Source: JALSRK01 sp964461995
Lineage (GTDB): Bacteria; Acidobacteriota; Terriglobia; Bryobacterales; Bryobacteraceae
DNA length: 64,000 nucleotides
Assembly (NCBI GenBank): GCA_964461995.1
Contig: CAYWXL010000016.1
Coordinates: 1-64,000 of the forward strand
Direction: 5' to 3'
The first letter of the stretch is position 1. Each line of letters begins with the position of its first letter. The position numbers and the translations under genes are program-made. Below the pieces are notes generated by a model. The model saw only the letters and a list, made by a program, of their open reading frames with translations. It was not told where the DNA came from and did no database searches. This document shows, one piece after another, positions 51,735 through 61,459 of this stretch.

Positions 51735-53132
51735 TCACATGCCGTCCGTCGCCCGGCGCCGCCATACGTAATAAACGGGTATACCGAGGAGAACGATGAC
51801 CAGCCCCGGCCAGGTGTAGTTCGGCTTGTAGAGCAACAACACGACCTCGATCAAACCCGCGGCGCCAAGATAAGCGGCCGGCACCAGCGGGTAGCCGATC
51901 GCCCGGTATGGACGGGGCATATCAGGGCGCCGGCGCCGGAGCACGAAGACTCCCGCAATCGTCAGAATGTAGAAGAGTAGAACAGCGAATATAACATAAT
52001 CCAAGAGATCGCTATACGTGCCGCTGAGGGTGAGCACGCAAGCCCAAAAGCACTGGATCACGAGCGAGGTTACCGGCGTGTGCCGCTTCGGGTGGATCTC
52101 GGCCACGCGCCGGAAAAAGAGCCCGTCGCGGGCCATCGCGTAGTAGACTCGGGCGCCGGCCAGGATCATCCCATTCATGCACCCGAAGGTCGAGACCATG
52201 ATAGCGATGGCCATCAACTGCACCGCCGCTGGACCCAGCACCATCGAGACCGCCGCGGTCCCGACGCGGTCCTCGGCGGCGGTCTGCATCGCCTCAAGGG
52301 GCAGCAAGTTCAGATACGAGACGTTGCACGCCAGATAAAGCGACGAGACCGCCGCAACGCCGAGTCCCAACGCCAGCGGCAGGTTCCGCCTTGGGTTGCG
52401 CACCTCCTCGCCGGTGAACGTCACGTTGTTCCACGCATCCGAGGAAAACAGCGAACCCACCATGGCGACTGCCACGGCCTTCACCGCGAACCAGCCCCAT
52501 TCGACGCCGTCCCACAAGTGGCCGTAGTTGCGCTCCACCGCTTCCGGGTTGCGGAAGACGAAGCCCAGAGCAATCAGCCCGAGCAGCGCTCCGACCTTGG
52601 CGATGGTGAAGACGTTCTGCACGGCCGCCCCGGTCCGCAGACCCCGCGTGTTCACCCACGTCAGGAACACGAGCACGCTGATCGCGAGAAATTGTTGCGT
52701 GGTCAAGCTGACAGGCCCAACATGGAAGAGGTAGCGCGACTCCGAAAACCACGGCACGAGGATGCCGGTAAACTTGGCGAAGGCGACCGCCACGGCGGCG
52801 ATGGTGCCGGTCTGGATCACCAGAAACAATGTCCAGCCGTAGAGGAAGCCGAATAGCGGACTGTAGGCCTCGCGCAAGTAGACGTACTGCCCGCCAGCTC
52901 GCGGCATAGCCGCCGCCAGCTCTCCGTACGTGAGGGCGGCCATCAGGGTAAGAAGGGCCGTTACGACCCACGTAGTGAGCACCAGCCCCGCCGAGCCCGT
53001 CTGCCGCGCGATGTCGGCCGGAACGACGAAGATTCCCGAGCCGATCATTGATCCCACAACGATGGTTGTGGCGTCCAAGAGCCCGAGGCCCCGAATCAGG
53101 CCGGGCTTCGTCTCAGTCGTTGTATTGGGCAT
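51735..53132 (-). CDS. APC-family amino acid permease (LAT-like)
   Basis: 465 residues, 12 predicted helices. The APC helix-1 motif is GSMIGSGIFVVPADI, with GELAAAMPRAGGQYVYLREAYSP following and FSSDAWNNVTFTGEEVRNPRRNLP in mid-protein, a pattern of LAT/exchanger-like permeases. It likely exchanges or imports neutral amino acids. The charged C-terminus RRRATDGM faces the cytoplasm. Short gaps to thiE (12 bp) and to the NSS transporter (28 bp) suggest one transcription unit; no thiamine link is implied. Confidence 0.9.
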   Translation of the reverse strand: MPNTTTETKPGLIRGLGLLDATTIVVGSMIGSGIFVVPADIARQTGSAGLVLTTWVVTALLTLMAALTYGELAAAMPRAGGQYVYLREAYSPLFGFLYGWTLFLVIQTGTIAAVAVAFAKFTGILVPWFSESRYLFHVGPVSLTTQQFLAISVLVFLTWVNTRGLRTGAAVQNVFTIAKVGALLGLIALGFVFRNPEAVERNYGHLWDGVEWGWFAVKAVAVAMVGSLFSSDAWNNVTFTGEEVRNPRRNLPLALGLGVAAVSSLYLACNVSYLNLLPLEAMQTAAEDRVGTAAVSMVLGPAAVQLMAIAIMVSTFGCMNGMILAGARVYYAMARDGLFFRRVAEIHPKRHTPVTSLVIQCFWACVLTLSGTYSDLLDYVIFAVLLFYILTIAGVFVLRRRRPDMPRPYRAIGYPLVPAAYLGAAGLIEVVLLLYKPNYTWPGLVIVLLGIPVYYVWRRRATDGM

Positions 53133-53144
53133 TGGCGAATCCCC

Positions 53145-53783
53145 TCATCCCTCGCCCACCGCCTTGAGCCATTCCCACGTCCGGGCGCGGATCGTCTCCG
53201 GCGTGCACTCGTCTGGATACAGATCGCTGATCACCGCCACCGATTCGGCTCCGGCGGCGAGCACCTGCTTCGCCACCGCCCGCGTGATGCCGCCGATGGC
53301 TACCAGGGGCCGCTCCGTCAGCGGCCGCAGGGCGCGCAGGCCGTCGAGCCCCACCACTGGATCCGGGCGCTCTTTGGTTTGCGTGGGGAAGATCGGCCCG
53401 AGGGCCACGTAATCGACGGGCTCCTCGGCGGCCGCCTCGAGCTGGACCCGGTTGTGCGTCGAGAAACCAATGGCCGCGCCCTCGCCCAGGATGCGGCGCG
53501 CCGCCGCCGGAGGCAGGTCCTCCTGGCCTAGGTGGACTCCCGCATCGAGGAGTTTCGCCACGTCGGCCCGGTCGTTCACGACGAACAGGACGCCCCTTTC
53601 GCGGCACAGTTCGGCAACGCGCTCGGCAGCGGCGAAGACCCGCCGCGAGAACGGTCCTTTGTGCCGGAACTGGAGGATCCGCGCGCCGGCTTCGACGATC
53701 GCCTGCGCTGCTTCCACCAGGCCGCAGCCCCGACGCTCCAGCGCTCCGGTGTCCACGATGGGATAGAAAGGCGGCAGCTTCAT
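53145..53783 (-). CDS. thiE: Thiamine-phosphate synthase ThiE
   Basis: 212 residues, TIM barrel. Pyrophosphate and substrate sites are visible: LQFRHKG, FVVNDRADVAKLLDAGVHLGQEDLP, GFSTHN, DYVALGPIFPTQTKE and VAIGGITRA. It joins HMP-pyrophosphate with thiazole phosphate in the cytoplasm. No TPP riboswitch is visible upstream. A TATGAT-like -10 lies in the 57-bp gap to the S9 peptidase. Other thi genes are not in the window; the next gene downstream is a permease. Confidence 0.9.
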   Translation of the reverse strand: MKLPPFYPIVDTGALERRGCGLVEAAQAIVEAGARILQFRHKGPFSRRVFAAAERVAELCRERGVLFVVNDRADVAKLLDAGVHLGQEDLPPAAARRILGEGAAIGFSTHNRVQLEAAAEEPVDYVALGPIFPTQTKERPDPVVGLDGLRALRPLTERPLVAIGGITRAVAKQVLAAGAESVAVISDLYPDECTPETIRARTWEWLKAVGEG

Positions 53784-53840
53784 GGCGCGGTCGCCCGGGT
53801 CAAACAGTAGCCTATATCATATGCCTGGGGCGCCGCCGCT

Positions 53841-56033
53841 CTACTCCCCGCCGCCCTTCAAGTACCGGTCGAACCACTCCGCCGTCCGTCGGCAGGCGTC
53901 GATCCAGGTCTCGTCGCGCACGAAGGCGTGGCTTTCTTCCGGGTAGTAAGCCTGGCCGAATGGTTTGCCTTCCTTGATCAGCTTCTCGGCAAGCTGCACG
54001 GCGTCCTGGAACAGCACGTTGTTGTCCACCATGCCGTGGACGATCAGCAGATGGCCCTTCAGCTTGCGCGAGAAGGTGATGGGCGAGCTGCGGCGGAAAG
54101 CTTCCGGGTTGCGCGCCGGAGTGTTCAGGCGCTGGCCGGTGTAGTAGGCGTTGTAGTTCTCCCAGTCGTTCACCGACGCCCAGGAGGAGCCGGCCCGGAA
54201 GGCGTCCGGAGCCAGGAACATCGCCATGTTCGTCATGAAGCCGCCGTAGCTGACGCCCCAGATCCCGATCCGCTCCATGTCGATGTTGCCCAGGCTGCGC
54301 AGGTAGTCCACCGCCCCGAGGACGTCTTCGAGATCCTTGCCGCCCATGTGCAGGTAGACGCCGGTCCGCCACTCGCGCCCGTAGCCGCTGCTGCCCCGGT
54401 AGTCCAGGTCCATGATCACGTAGCCCTGGTTGGCCAGGTAGGAGTTGAATACGTAGCGCTGCTCCTGATAGCTGCCCCATTGCTTCAGCACGCTGGTGGC
54501 GTAGCCGGCCCCGTGGATGAAGAAGACGGCCGGCCACTTCTTGCCGTCTTTGCGGTCCGGATCGTAGCCGGGCGGCAACAGCATCTTCGCCGCCACCATG
54601 CGCTTGTCGCCGCGCGAAGGGAAGCGGACGAAGCGCGTCCGCGGCCAAGGGAATTCCGCGAACTCGGGCTTCACGCGCCGGGTGACGCGGCGGTCTCCGA
54701 CATAGAGATCCGCGGGGTTCTCCAGGTCGGCGATCTGCCAGGCGATGTAGCGGCCGTCTTCGGAAACGACGCCGCAGTTGACGCCTTCGCGCCGCGAGAG
54801 CCGCTCCTTGCCCGTGCCGTCCGGCCGGATGCGGTAGAAGTGCCGCTCATTGGTCCCCTCCTCGGTGGAGTGGTAGTAGATGTAGTCGCCGATCCACTGC
54901 GGCTCGTGGGTCCTGTCGAAGCTCAGCCACTCCGGCCGCACCTCCCACTCGCCCCGCGTCACCTGCACCGGCTCGCCGCCCTCGGCCGGGACCGTATAGA
55001 GATGCGCCCAGCCGTCCTTCTCGCTCACGATCCAGAGGCGGTGCGAATCCGGCGACCAGCCGAACTCGTTCCAGCGCACCCACCGCTCGTCCTCCTCCTT
55101 CCAGACCGCCTTCGACTTGCCCGTCAATGGATCCGCCACCCGGATCTCGAGCTTCTTCATCGAGGCGTCGATCAGCCGCACGGCGAGCTTCGAGGAGTCC
55201 TCGGACCAGACCGGCTCGGACACCCAGCCCTTCCCCTTCCACTCGCCGAGATCCACACGGACGCGGTCGCGGCCCCGCACGTCGGTCACGTAGATCGCGC
55301 TGGCCGGCATCTCGTCGCCGGCCACCGTCCGCGGGAACATATCGGCGGTGACGAACCGCCCCGAGTAGTTGGGCAGCGGCATCTGCCGGATCTTGCCCCG
55401 GCGCACCCGGTAGGCGATGCGCTCGCCGTCCGGCGCCACCCAGTAGCCGGTGAGCGCCTCCGGCTTCTCGATATCGGTCACCTGCCACAACTGCCCCGTG
55501 GCCAGATCCTGCCTCACCACCTGGCCGCCGCGGATCGAGAACAGGTGTTTGCCGTCCGGGGAGAACTTCGGCGCTCCCTCGGCGGCCTTGGTTCGGGTGA
55601 GACGGAACGGCTCGGCGCTGCCGTCCGTCGGGACGAGGAACAGCTCGCCGCGGTAGACGAAGGCCACCTTCTTGCCGTCGCGCGAGACGTCGAAGGAGCG
55701 GATCCCTTCCCTGGGCGGCAGGTGGACCCTCCGGCGCTCGTCCTTCTCCGCCTTCGTATGGAGCAGCTTATCGTCGAACTCCTCGAGATCCGTCAGGCGG
55801 ACCAGGCGCTGCTCGTCAGCGTGATAGGCGAACAGGTCCATGAAGCGCCCGCCGTCGGGATTCCAGCGGAAGACCAGCGTGTGGGCCTCCTTGGCCCAGG
55901 TGAGCGACTGCGGCGCGGTTCCCCAGATGTAGGGCCGCGTGTAGAGCCGTTCCAGAGTCCAGGTCTGCGCCTGGCAAGCAGCGGCGACGAGTGCGAGCGC
56001 GGCGAATCTTCCAATACGGGTCACAGGGATCAT
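53841..56033 (-). CDS. Secreted S9 prolyl oligopeptidase-family peptidase (DPP IV-like)
   Basis: 730 residues. Signal peptide 1-22. Residues about 30-450 form a beta-propeller (WSEDSSKLAVRL, FGWSPDSHRLWIVSEKDG), as in DPP IV. The C-terminal alpha/beta hydrolase has the catalytic Ser in WGVSYGGFMTN, Asp in IVHGMVDNNV and His in PEESHAFVRDE. HGAGYA is the oxyanion-hole segment. It would trim proline-containing peptides in the periplasm. The ATG at 56033 gives the signal; the frame runs further upstream without a better start. Its C-terminal YLKGGGE is typical. Confidence 0.9.
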   Translation of the reverse strand: MIPVTRIGRFAALALVAAACQAQTWTLERLYTRPYIWGTAPQSLTWAKEAHTLVFRWNPDGGRFMDLFAYHADEQRLVRLTDLEEFDDKLLHTKAEKDERRRVHLPPREGIRSFDVSRDGKKVAFVYRGELFLVPTDGSAEPFRLTRTKAAEGAPKFSPDGKHLFSIRGGQVVRQDLATGQLWQVTDIEKPEALTGYWVAPDGERIAYRVRRGKIRQMPLPNYSGRFVTADMFPRTVAGDEMPASAIYVTDVRGRDRVRVDLGEWKGKGWVSEPVWSEDSSKLAVRLIDASMKKLEIRVADPLTGKSKAVWKEEDERWVRWNEFGWSPDSHRLWIVSEKDGWAHLYTVPAEGGEPVQVTRGEWEVRPEWLSFDRTHEPQWIGDYIYYHSTEEGTNERHFYRIRPDGTGKERLSRREGVNCGVVSEDGRYIAWQIADLENPADLYVGDRRVTRRVKPEFAEFPWPRTRFVRFPSRGDKRMVAAKMLLPPGYDPDRKDGKKWPAVFFIHGAGYATSVLKQWGSYQEQRYVFNSYLANQGYVIMDLDYRGSSGYGREWRTGVYLHMGGKDLEDVLGAVDYLRSLGNIDMERIGIWGVSYGGFMTNMAMFLAPDAFRAGSSWASVNDWENYNAYYTGQRLNTPARNPEAFRRSSPITFSRKLKGHLLIVHGMVDNNVLFQDAVQLAEKLIKEGKPFGQAYYPEESHAFVRDETWIDACRRTAEWFDRYLKGGGE

Positions 56034-56121
56034 GATAGACGATCCCCCTGAGCTGGAGCCGCAGCATTCCAGGCAGCAGAACCCAGCCGCTAGAACCGTT
56101 ATCGAGAGTCGGAATCGCGGG

Positions 56122-56409
56122 TCAGTGGCCCTTCGCGACAGCCCCTTTTCGCCGTGTGATCTGCGCCTCGGCGCCGAGCGCGTAAACCAGCTCGGCAAAC
56201 GTTCGCATCGTCATGTTGGCGCTGCCGCTCAACAGGCGCGTCACCCAAGCCCGCGACTTGCCGAGCCGCCGGGCCAATTCGGCCTTGTTGACGCCCTGTT
56301 CCTCCATGAGCCGCGATACGAACTCCGCGGTGTCGGTGACCAGACCTTCAATGGCGTACAGCCGCCGGTACTCCGGATCCTGCATCAAGACTTCGTGCCG
56401 CGTCTTCAT
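56122..56409 (-). CDS. XRE-family HTH protein (HigA-like)
   Basis: 95 residues. The helix-turn-helix has QGVNKAELARRLGKSRAWVTRLLSGSANMTMRTFAELVYALG, the XRE pattern. An N-terminal helical stretch precedes it. A GTG at 56451 would extend it by 14 residues and would overlap the upstream gene's TGA as GTGA, so both starts are possible; the ATG at 56409 with GAGGAG is taken. No toxin gene is adjacent (it follows a large secreted protein), so it may be a lone regulator. DNA target unknown. Confidence 0.75.
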   Translation of the reverse strand: MKTRHEVLMQDPEYRRLYAIEGLVTDTAEFVSRLMEEQGVNKAELARRLGKSRAWVTRLLSGSANMTMRTFAELVYALGAEAQITRRKGAVAKGH

Positions 56410-56447
56410 ACTCCTCTCTTCGGCCTGACGGCCTTGCTCGCGCCCTC

Positions 56448-59246
56448 TCACCGGTAGTCCACCCAGATCGGGCTGGACCAGGCCAGGTTGCGGTCCCGCT
56501 GCTGGATCCGCACGTAGTAGTAGCTCTCGCGCTTCTCCGGCTTCTCGTCGCGGAAGGTGAACTCCACCGTGCGGCTATTGGGTTCGGAGTGGTAGACGAA
56601 CTTCTGGTCTTTGACGAGGTCCACCTTCGTGATGACATCGGTGCCGATGATCTTGAATTTGAGCAGCGGCGCGCTGCCGGCCCGGAAGGCGTCGCCCATG
56701 ATGTAGACCTTGCCGTCCGGAGCCTCGGCGCGGAAATCGACGATGATGTTGTCGGTGGCCGCGTAGGCGTGGCGCGCCCGCATGCTCTCAAGGATGTCGG
56801 TGCGGGACGTGCCAGGCGAGTAGATGAGCGTGTAAGAAGCGTGGGTCGATATGTGGTCCGAGCTGGCCTGGACACCCAGCTTGTAGCCCTTCTTCAGCGC
56901 CTCCCACCAGAATCCCAGCGGGCGGTACCGCCCGTGGACCATCACTCGCAGGTTGTCGGATTCGGCTCGTGGCGCGCCCTCATACTCGTAGCTGGCGTGG
57001 TAGCCCTGGTAGAGCTCCACCAGGGGTTCCACCTCGGGATCGTTGTCCCCCCAGTCGGTACCCTGGCTGGTCGCCGACGAGTGCACCATCGCGATGCCGT
57101 TGTACTTGTGCAGGTAGGGATACAGGATCGGGCCGGACCGCGCTTTGCCCCGCATCTCATCAGGCGGGATCGGCAGCGGCTTCACCCCCCGCTGGGCGAA
57201 AACGACGTTGCGGTGCCCGTTCGGGTAGCTCGGGCTCCGCTCGTAGCCGAACATCGGCGTGTAGCGGCCCGGGATTAAGAAGATGTCGGAGGCCTTTTCC
57301 GTCCGCCACCAGCAGTATTCGTCGTTGTTGCCGGCGTTGTGGTCGCCGACGATGCCGGTATCCATGCCGGCGGCGTCGATCATGTACCGGAAGTAGTCCT
57401 CGAGCGAGCCGTCGCCAGCGCCGTCCGAGGAGATCTCCGTGTGCCGGTGGAAGTCGCCCCGCAGGATGCGCAGAGTGCGGCTGTTGTAGGTCAACCGGTA
57501 GCTGCGGATGCGCTTCAGGTCTTCCGGTTCGTTGGGATGGACCGGGCGGATGTTGACGTTCCGCTCGGTGAAGTCTTCGAAGCGCAGATCCGGCAAGGGG
57601 CCGGAATCGGCGTAGGCGGCGGTCCAGATCTCATACCGCGTCGGAATCCGCGCATAGAAGGCCCTGGCGAACAGCGGCCGGTTGTCGTTGGCCCACACCA
57701 GGCGGACGCCCGGACCGTCCGGGACCACCAGCATCGTCCCCTCGGGCCGGGAGCTCGAATTGGGCAGCGGCATGGCCGGGCGCCAGCGGTCCCCGTCGAG
57801 CGTCGTCAGATAGAATTCCCAGCGGCCGTCGAAGGCCCAATAGTCGCCGCGGTTGTGGGCCGTCGAGGTGCGCAGTTGTAGCGTGCACCAGATCCGGCCC
57901 TGCGCGTCGGCGGCCAGGCGCGGGTACTGGACGTAGCGGCGGTAGCGCAGCGGCACGGCGGAGATCAGATCCGTCGCCGGTTGCCGCCAGCGGCCGTTTT
58001 CATAGACCGCCACCTTGGGCCGGCGGTCCACATAGAGCACGGTCGCGCGCTCGGGGTCTTCGTGGGTCCAATCCTTGCCCCAGTTGGCGCCGGATTCGTG
58101 CCAGGCTACCCAAACGCGGTCCTGCCTGTCCACGGCCACCGTCGGATGCGCCTGAAACAGGGACGACTTCGTCACCTGCATCTCTTCGCCGAGCGTACCG
58201 TCCCGGCTCACCTGGCGGAGGAAGATATCGTAGTTCCCCGTCCGGTAGCTGTCCCAGACCACCCACAAATTCCCGGCCGAATCCGCCGCCGCCTCCGGGC
58301 TCCAAGCGCTCGGACCGCTAATCCGGCGCGGCGGTGTCCATTCGTCGCCCGAGAGACGGCTCCAATAGACGTAGGACTGCCCGCCGTCGTAACCTACCCA
58401 CACCAGGTGAAGGTTGCCTTCACGGTCCGCCGCCAGCCGGTGGAAGGTATTCGGCCCGTGCTCCCGCGTGATCTGCACGCGGGGGCCCCAGCGGCCGCTC
58501 TCCCGCCGCCGGGCGTAGAGGTGCCAGGTTTGCCCGTCGCGCTCGCCCCAGACGACCCAGACGCGTCCCCGGGCGTCGATCCCGATCGCCGTCCGGAAGA
58601 TGTCGCCTTTCTTGTCCGTCAGCCGCTCGACCTCGCCCCACGCCTTGCCGTCGAAGCGGCGCACGTAGACGTGCTCGCCCAGATCGAGGTAGCCCTGCCA
58701 TGCCACCCAAACTTCGCCGCCGGCCCCGACCGCCATCGACGGATAGTCGAACTGCTCGGGCGGCTCGGCCCCGGAAGAAGGCGAGACGCGCTGCGTCAGG
58801 GGCGCACGCTCGACGACCACGTCCCCGTCGAGGAACCGCAAGCGATGGCGCGAGCGCAGTTCGTCGAGGAATATCTCGAAAGAGCCCTGCGCCGTCTTTA
58901 CGCGCGCCGTTGCGGTCGCCGGAGCGTTCACCGTAACCACCACGCCGGCGGGGACAACGTTGATGACCTGCGGATCCGCCATCATGCGGCGCGGTTTGTC
59001 CGGCTGGTTCTCGAACGGGCGCCGCTTCAGTATGAGTTTCCAGCCGCTGTTTCCCTGGATCGAATCGCCGTCGAGGAACCGCCACGGCTCGATCCGCACC
59101 ACCTCACCGGGCGTGACCTGAATCGATCCCGAATAATCGGCCGGCCGGTCCCGGCGATCTCCGAAAACGATCCGGAAGGCCATCGGCTCGGCCGCCGCCG
59201 TCACCGCGGCCGAGATGAGCAAGAGCGCCAGAACTCTATTCGACAT
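56448..59246 (-). CDS. Large secreted protein: beta-propeller plus PHP/DUF3604-like domain
   Basis: 932 residues. Signal peptide 1-19. Residues about 160-560 hold repeats of VWVAWxGYxD type (GEVWVAWQGYLDLGEHVYVRR, GRVWVVWGERDGQTWHLYARR, DRVWVAWHESG), which fit a sialidase-like propeller. From about residue 610 the sequence LRILRGDFHRHTEISSDGAGDG, IVGDHNAG and QASSDHISTH has the metal-binding pattern of PHP/DUF3604-type hydrolases. It may cleave a phosphoester or glycoside outside the cell; substrate unknown. ATG at 59246; a TACAAT-like -10 sits only about 10 bp upstream, so the leader would be very short. Confidence 0.75.
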   Translation of the reverse strand: MSNRVLALLLISAAVTAAAEPMAFRIVFGDRRDRPADYSGSIQVTPGEVVRIEPWRFLDGDSIQGNSGWKLILKRRPFENQPDKPRRMMADPQVINVVPAGVVVTVNAPATATARVKTAQGSFEIFLDELRSRHRLRFLDGDVVVERAPLTQRVSPSSGAEPPEQFDYPSMAVGAGGEVWVAWQGYLDLGEHVYVRRFDGKAWGEVERLTDKKGDIFRTAIGIDARGRVWVVWGERDGQTWHLYARRRESGRWGPRVQITREHGPNTFHRLAADREGNLHLVWVGYDGGQSYVYWSRLSGDEWTPPRRISGPSAWSPEAAADSAGNLWVVWDSYRTGNYDIFLRQVSRDGTLGEEMQVTKSSLFQAHPTVAVDRQDRVWVAWHESGANWGKDWTHEDPERATVLYVDRRPKVAVYENGRWRQPATDLISAVPLRYRRYVQYPRLAADAQGRIWCTLQLRTSTAHNRGDYWAFDGRWEFYLTTLDGDRWRPAMPLPNSSSRPEGTMLVVPDGPGVRLVWANDNRPLFARAFYARIPTRYEIWTAAYADSGPLPDLRFEDFTERNVNIRPVHPNEPEDLKRIRSYRLTYNSRTLRILRGDFHRHTEISSDGAGDGSLEDYFRYMIDAAGMDTGIVGDHNAGNNDEYCWWRTEKASDIFLIPGRYTPMFGYERSPSYPNGHRNVVFAQRGVKPLPIPPDEMRGKARSGPILYPYLHKYNGIAMVHSSATSQGTDWGDNDPEVEPLVELYQGYHASYEYEGAPRAESDNLRVMVHGRYRPLGFWWEALKKGYKLGVQASSDHISTHASYTLIYSPGTSRTDILESMRARHAYAATDNIIVDFRAEAPDGKVYIMGDAFRAGSAPLLKFKIIGTDVITKVDLVKDQKFVYHSEPNSRTVEFTFRDEKPEKRESYYYVRIQQRDRNLAWSSPIWVDYR

Positions 59247-59412
59247 GTCGTTATTGTATGCAATGCCGCTGCCCGTGGCCCAAACAGGAGTGGCAGCCCG
59301 CGCAACGCACGATTTATCTTTTCATCGGAGGCGGTCCGCCTTACTATGAGGGCAGCAGAGGACCCACGCAACGCGCATGGAAAGGCGCGGAGGCCGCAGA
59401 AAGGAGAACCCC

Positions 59413-59901
59413 ATGCCGGCCAGAAAGCTGAAGGAATTTCTCGACGCGAACGGCGTCAAGTACATCACGATCACGCATTCCCGGGCATACACCGCGCAAG
59501 AGGTCGCCGCGAGTGCGCACATAAAAGGCAAAGATCTTGCCAAGGTCGTCATGGTCGTCCTCGACGACAAGATGGCCATGGTAGTGCTGCCCGCGTCGTA
59601 CCAGATCGATTTCGACCTTCTCAAGGCGGCCACCGGCAGTAACATGGTGCGGCTGGCCACCGAAGCGGAGTTCCAAGAAATGTTCCCCGAATGCGAGACC
59701 GGCGCCATGCCGCCGTTCGGGAACCTCTACGGGATGGACGTCTACGTGGCCGAAGAACTTACGCAGGACGAAGAGATCGCCTTCAACGCCGGCTCCCATA
59801 CCGAGTTGATCCGGATGGCGTATCGCGATTTCGAGCGGCTGGTAAGGCCGAAAGTGGTGAGAATCGCTGCCCGCCAGACGGCGGGCGCTGGAAACCCGTG
59901 A
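59413..59901 (+). CDS. YbaK/ProX-family aminoacyl-tRNA deacylase-like protein
   Basis: 162 residues. Pattern of the YbaK/prolyl-tRNA editing fold: KEFLDANGVKYITITHSRAYTAQEVAASAHIKGKDLAK with Lys in KGKDLAKVV, and the later ETGAMPPFGNLYGMDV and FNAGSHTEL. Such proteins hydrolyse mischarged aminoacyl-tRNA in trans; others of this type bind metabolites. The ATG at 59413 has AAGGAG 6 nt upstream. An earlier in-frame start at 59377 would add 12 Arg-rich residues. Convergent with the second sulfatase, 4 bp apart. Confidence 0.85.
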   Translation: MPARKLKEFLDANGVKYITITHSRAYTAQEVAASAHIKGKDLAKVVMVVLDDKMAMVVLPASYQIDFDLLKAATGSNMVRLATEAEFQEMFPECETGAMPPFGNLYGMDVYVAEELTQDEEIAFNAGSHTELIRMAYRDFERLVRPKVVRIAARQTAGAGNP

Positions 59902-59905
59902 CCGC

Positions 59906-61408
59906 TCAGCCGCCCCCGGAGGGCTCCAGCCTGGACAGCCAACGCAGCTCCGGCGCATCCACTTCGCGGTTGTGCTCGATCACCCGGGCCGTGAGTTCTT
60001 CCACAGTGCTCCGGTAGCGCGGATCTTTCGCCAGGTTGCGCACCTGGTCCGGGTCGTTGCGCCGGTCGAAGAGAATCGCGTCATGGTCTTTGACCAAAGC
60101 GAACTCCCACTCCGGGGTAAACACGCCAGCCCGCTCCAGGCTGCTGTGGTGGATCCAGACCTCGTTTCTCCAATCGATGCGCTCCCCACGTAACAGCGCC
60201 GAAGCGTCCCGGCCCTGCTCCCGGCCGCTTTTGTCGAGGCCCAGCAAGCCCAGGATGGTCGGCTGCACATCCACCGACCCGACACACTCCTCGATCACCG
60301 TGCCCGGCCGGATCACGCCCGGCAGGCGCATTAGCATCGGTACCCGGTGGGCCGTCTCGTAGAGCTGGTTCTTGAAATAGAGGCCGTGCTCGCCCATGTA
60401 CTGGCCGTGGTCGGCGCTGAAGAGGATCAACGTGTCGTCGAGCTTGCCCGCGGCCTTGAGCGCCCGCAAGAGCCGGCCGACGTTGTCGTCGATGCATTTC
60501 ACCATGCCGCAGTACTGAGCTTTACGCCGCTTGAGGATCTCGGCGCGCCTCGGGTCGCGCCAGGAGGAACACTTCTCCCGCCGGACGAGCTGGTCTCGGG
60601 CGGCCGCCGCCCAGTCGGGCAAGTCTTCCTGGTACAGCGTTGGGGGGACCGGCATCTCCTCGGGCGGGTACATCGTATCGTAGGGCGGCCCGACGCTGAA
60701 GGGCGTGTGGGGATCCGGGATACTGAGGTAGTAGAAAAACGGCCTGTCACGCTTCTTCGTGCAGAACTCGATGGCCTTGTCGGTGAGCCAGTCAGTGAAG
60801 TACCGGCCCGGAGCGTTCACGTCGTAGTCGATATCCGGCATCCCGTCGGGCAGCCGCGGCTGGATGAGCTGGCGGCCGATGCGCGCCCGGGAACGGTTCT
60901 CCGGCCAGCCGCAGGGCCGCTCGACGACCCGCTTCCAGTGGCCCCGGTTGTACATCCACTTGCAGTCGGCAAAACCCATCGAGCGGGCCGGCTTCATCCA
61001 GCCCGGCCGCGGCTCACCATCCAGGTGCCATTTGCCGGCCATGCCGGTCTCGTAGCCAGCCCGCTGGAACAGGTGGGCCAGCGTCACTTCGTCCCGGTTC
61101 AGCTCGATGTTGTTCCGGTAAGCCCCATGGGCGTGGGGATAGCGGCCGGTGATGAAACAGCCCCGCGAGGGCGTACATACGGCGCTGTTGACGAAGTAGT
61201 TGCGGAAGACCGCCCCCTCGCGGCCTATGCGGTCGATGTTGGGCGTCCCCACCAGGCGGCTCCCGTAGACGCCGAGCGTCCACCAGGAGTGCTCGTCGGT
61301 GTAGATCACCAGCACGTTGGGTTTCCGCGAACCGGCGCGCATCGGCGGGGCGGCCGCGCCCGCCAGAGCGCCGGCGCCCAGGAACTCTCTGCGGCTCAGT
61401 CCTGCCAT
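59906..61408 (-). CDS. Tat-exported type I sulfatase (second copy)
   Basis: 500 residues. The Tat motif is in LSRREFLGAGALAG. NVLVIYTDEHSWW carries the first metal ligands, and the formylglycine site is AVCTPSRGCFITGRYP with Cys78 (CxPSR). YYLSIPDPHTPF and FSADHGQYMGEH contribute further ligands. It differs from the 48384 sulfatase along the sequence, so the substrate probably differs. It needs formylglycine conversion by an enzyme not seen here. ATG at 61408; the orphan modA lies 51 bp upstream on the same strand. Confidence 0.9.
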   Translation of the reverse strand: MAGLSRREFLGAGALAGAAAPPMRAGSRKPNVLVIYTDEHSWWTLGVYGSRLVGTPNIDRIGREGAVFRNYFVNSAVCTPSRGCFITGRYPHAHGAYRNNIELNRDEVTLAHLFQRAGYETGMAGKWHLDGEPRPGWMKPARSMGFADCKWMYNRGHWKRVVERPCGWPENRSRARIGRQLIQPRLPDGMPDIDYDVNAPGRYFTDWLTDKAIEFCTKKRDRPFFYYLSIPDPHTPFSVGPPYDTMYPPEEMPVPPTLYQEDLPDWAAAARDQLVRREKCSSWRDPRRAEILKRRKAQYCGMVKCIDDNVGRLLRALKAAGKLDDTLILFSADHGQYMGEHGLYFKNQLYETAHRVPMLMRLPGVIRPGTVIEECVGSVDVQPTILGLLGLDKSGREQGRDASALLRGERIDWRNEVWIHHSSLERAGVFTPEWEFALVKDHDAILFDRRNDPDQVRNLAKDPRYRSTVEELTARVIEHNREVDAPELRWLSRLEPSGGG

Positions 61409-61459
61409 GACACGGTCGATTCTATCAACGCCCCGCGACCGGAACCACTCCTCGCCTGT

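Noticed and set aside
53784..53840. TPP riboswitch upstream of thiE
   Set aside because: Only 57 bp separate thiE from the S9 gene and no THI-box pattern was visible.
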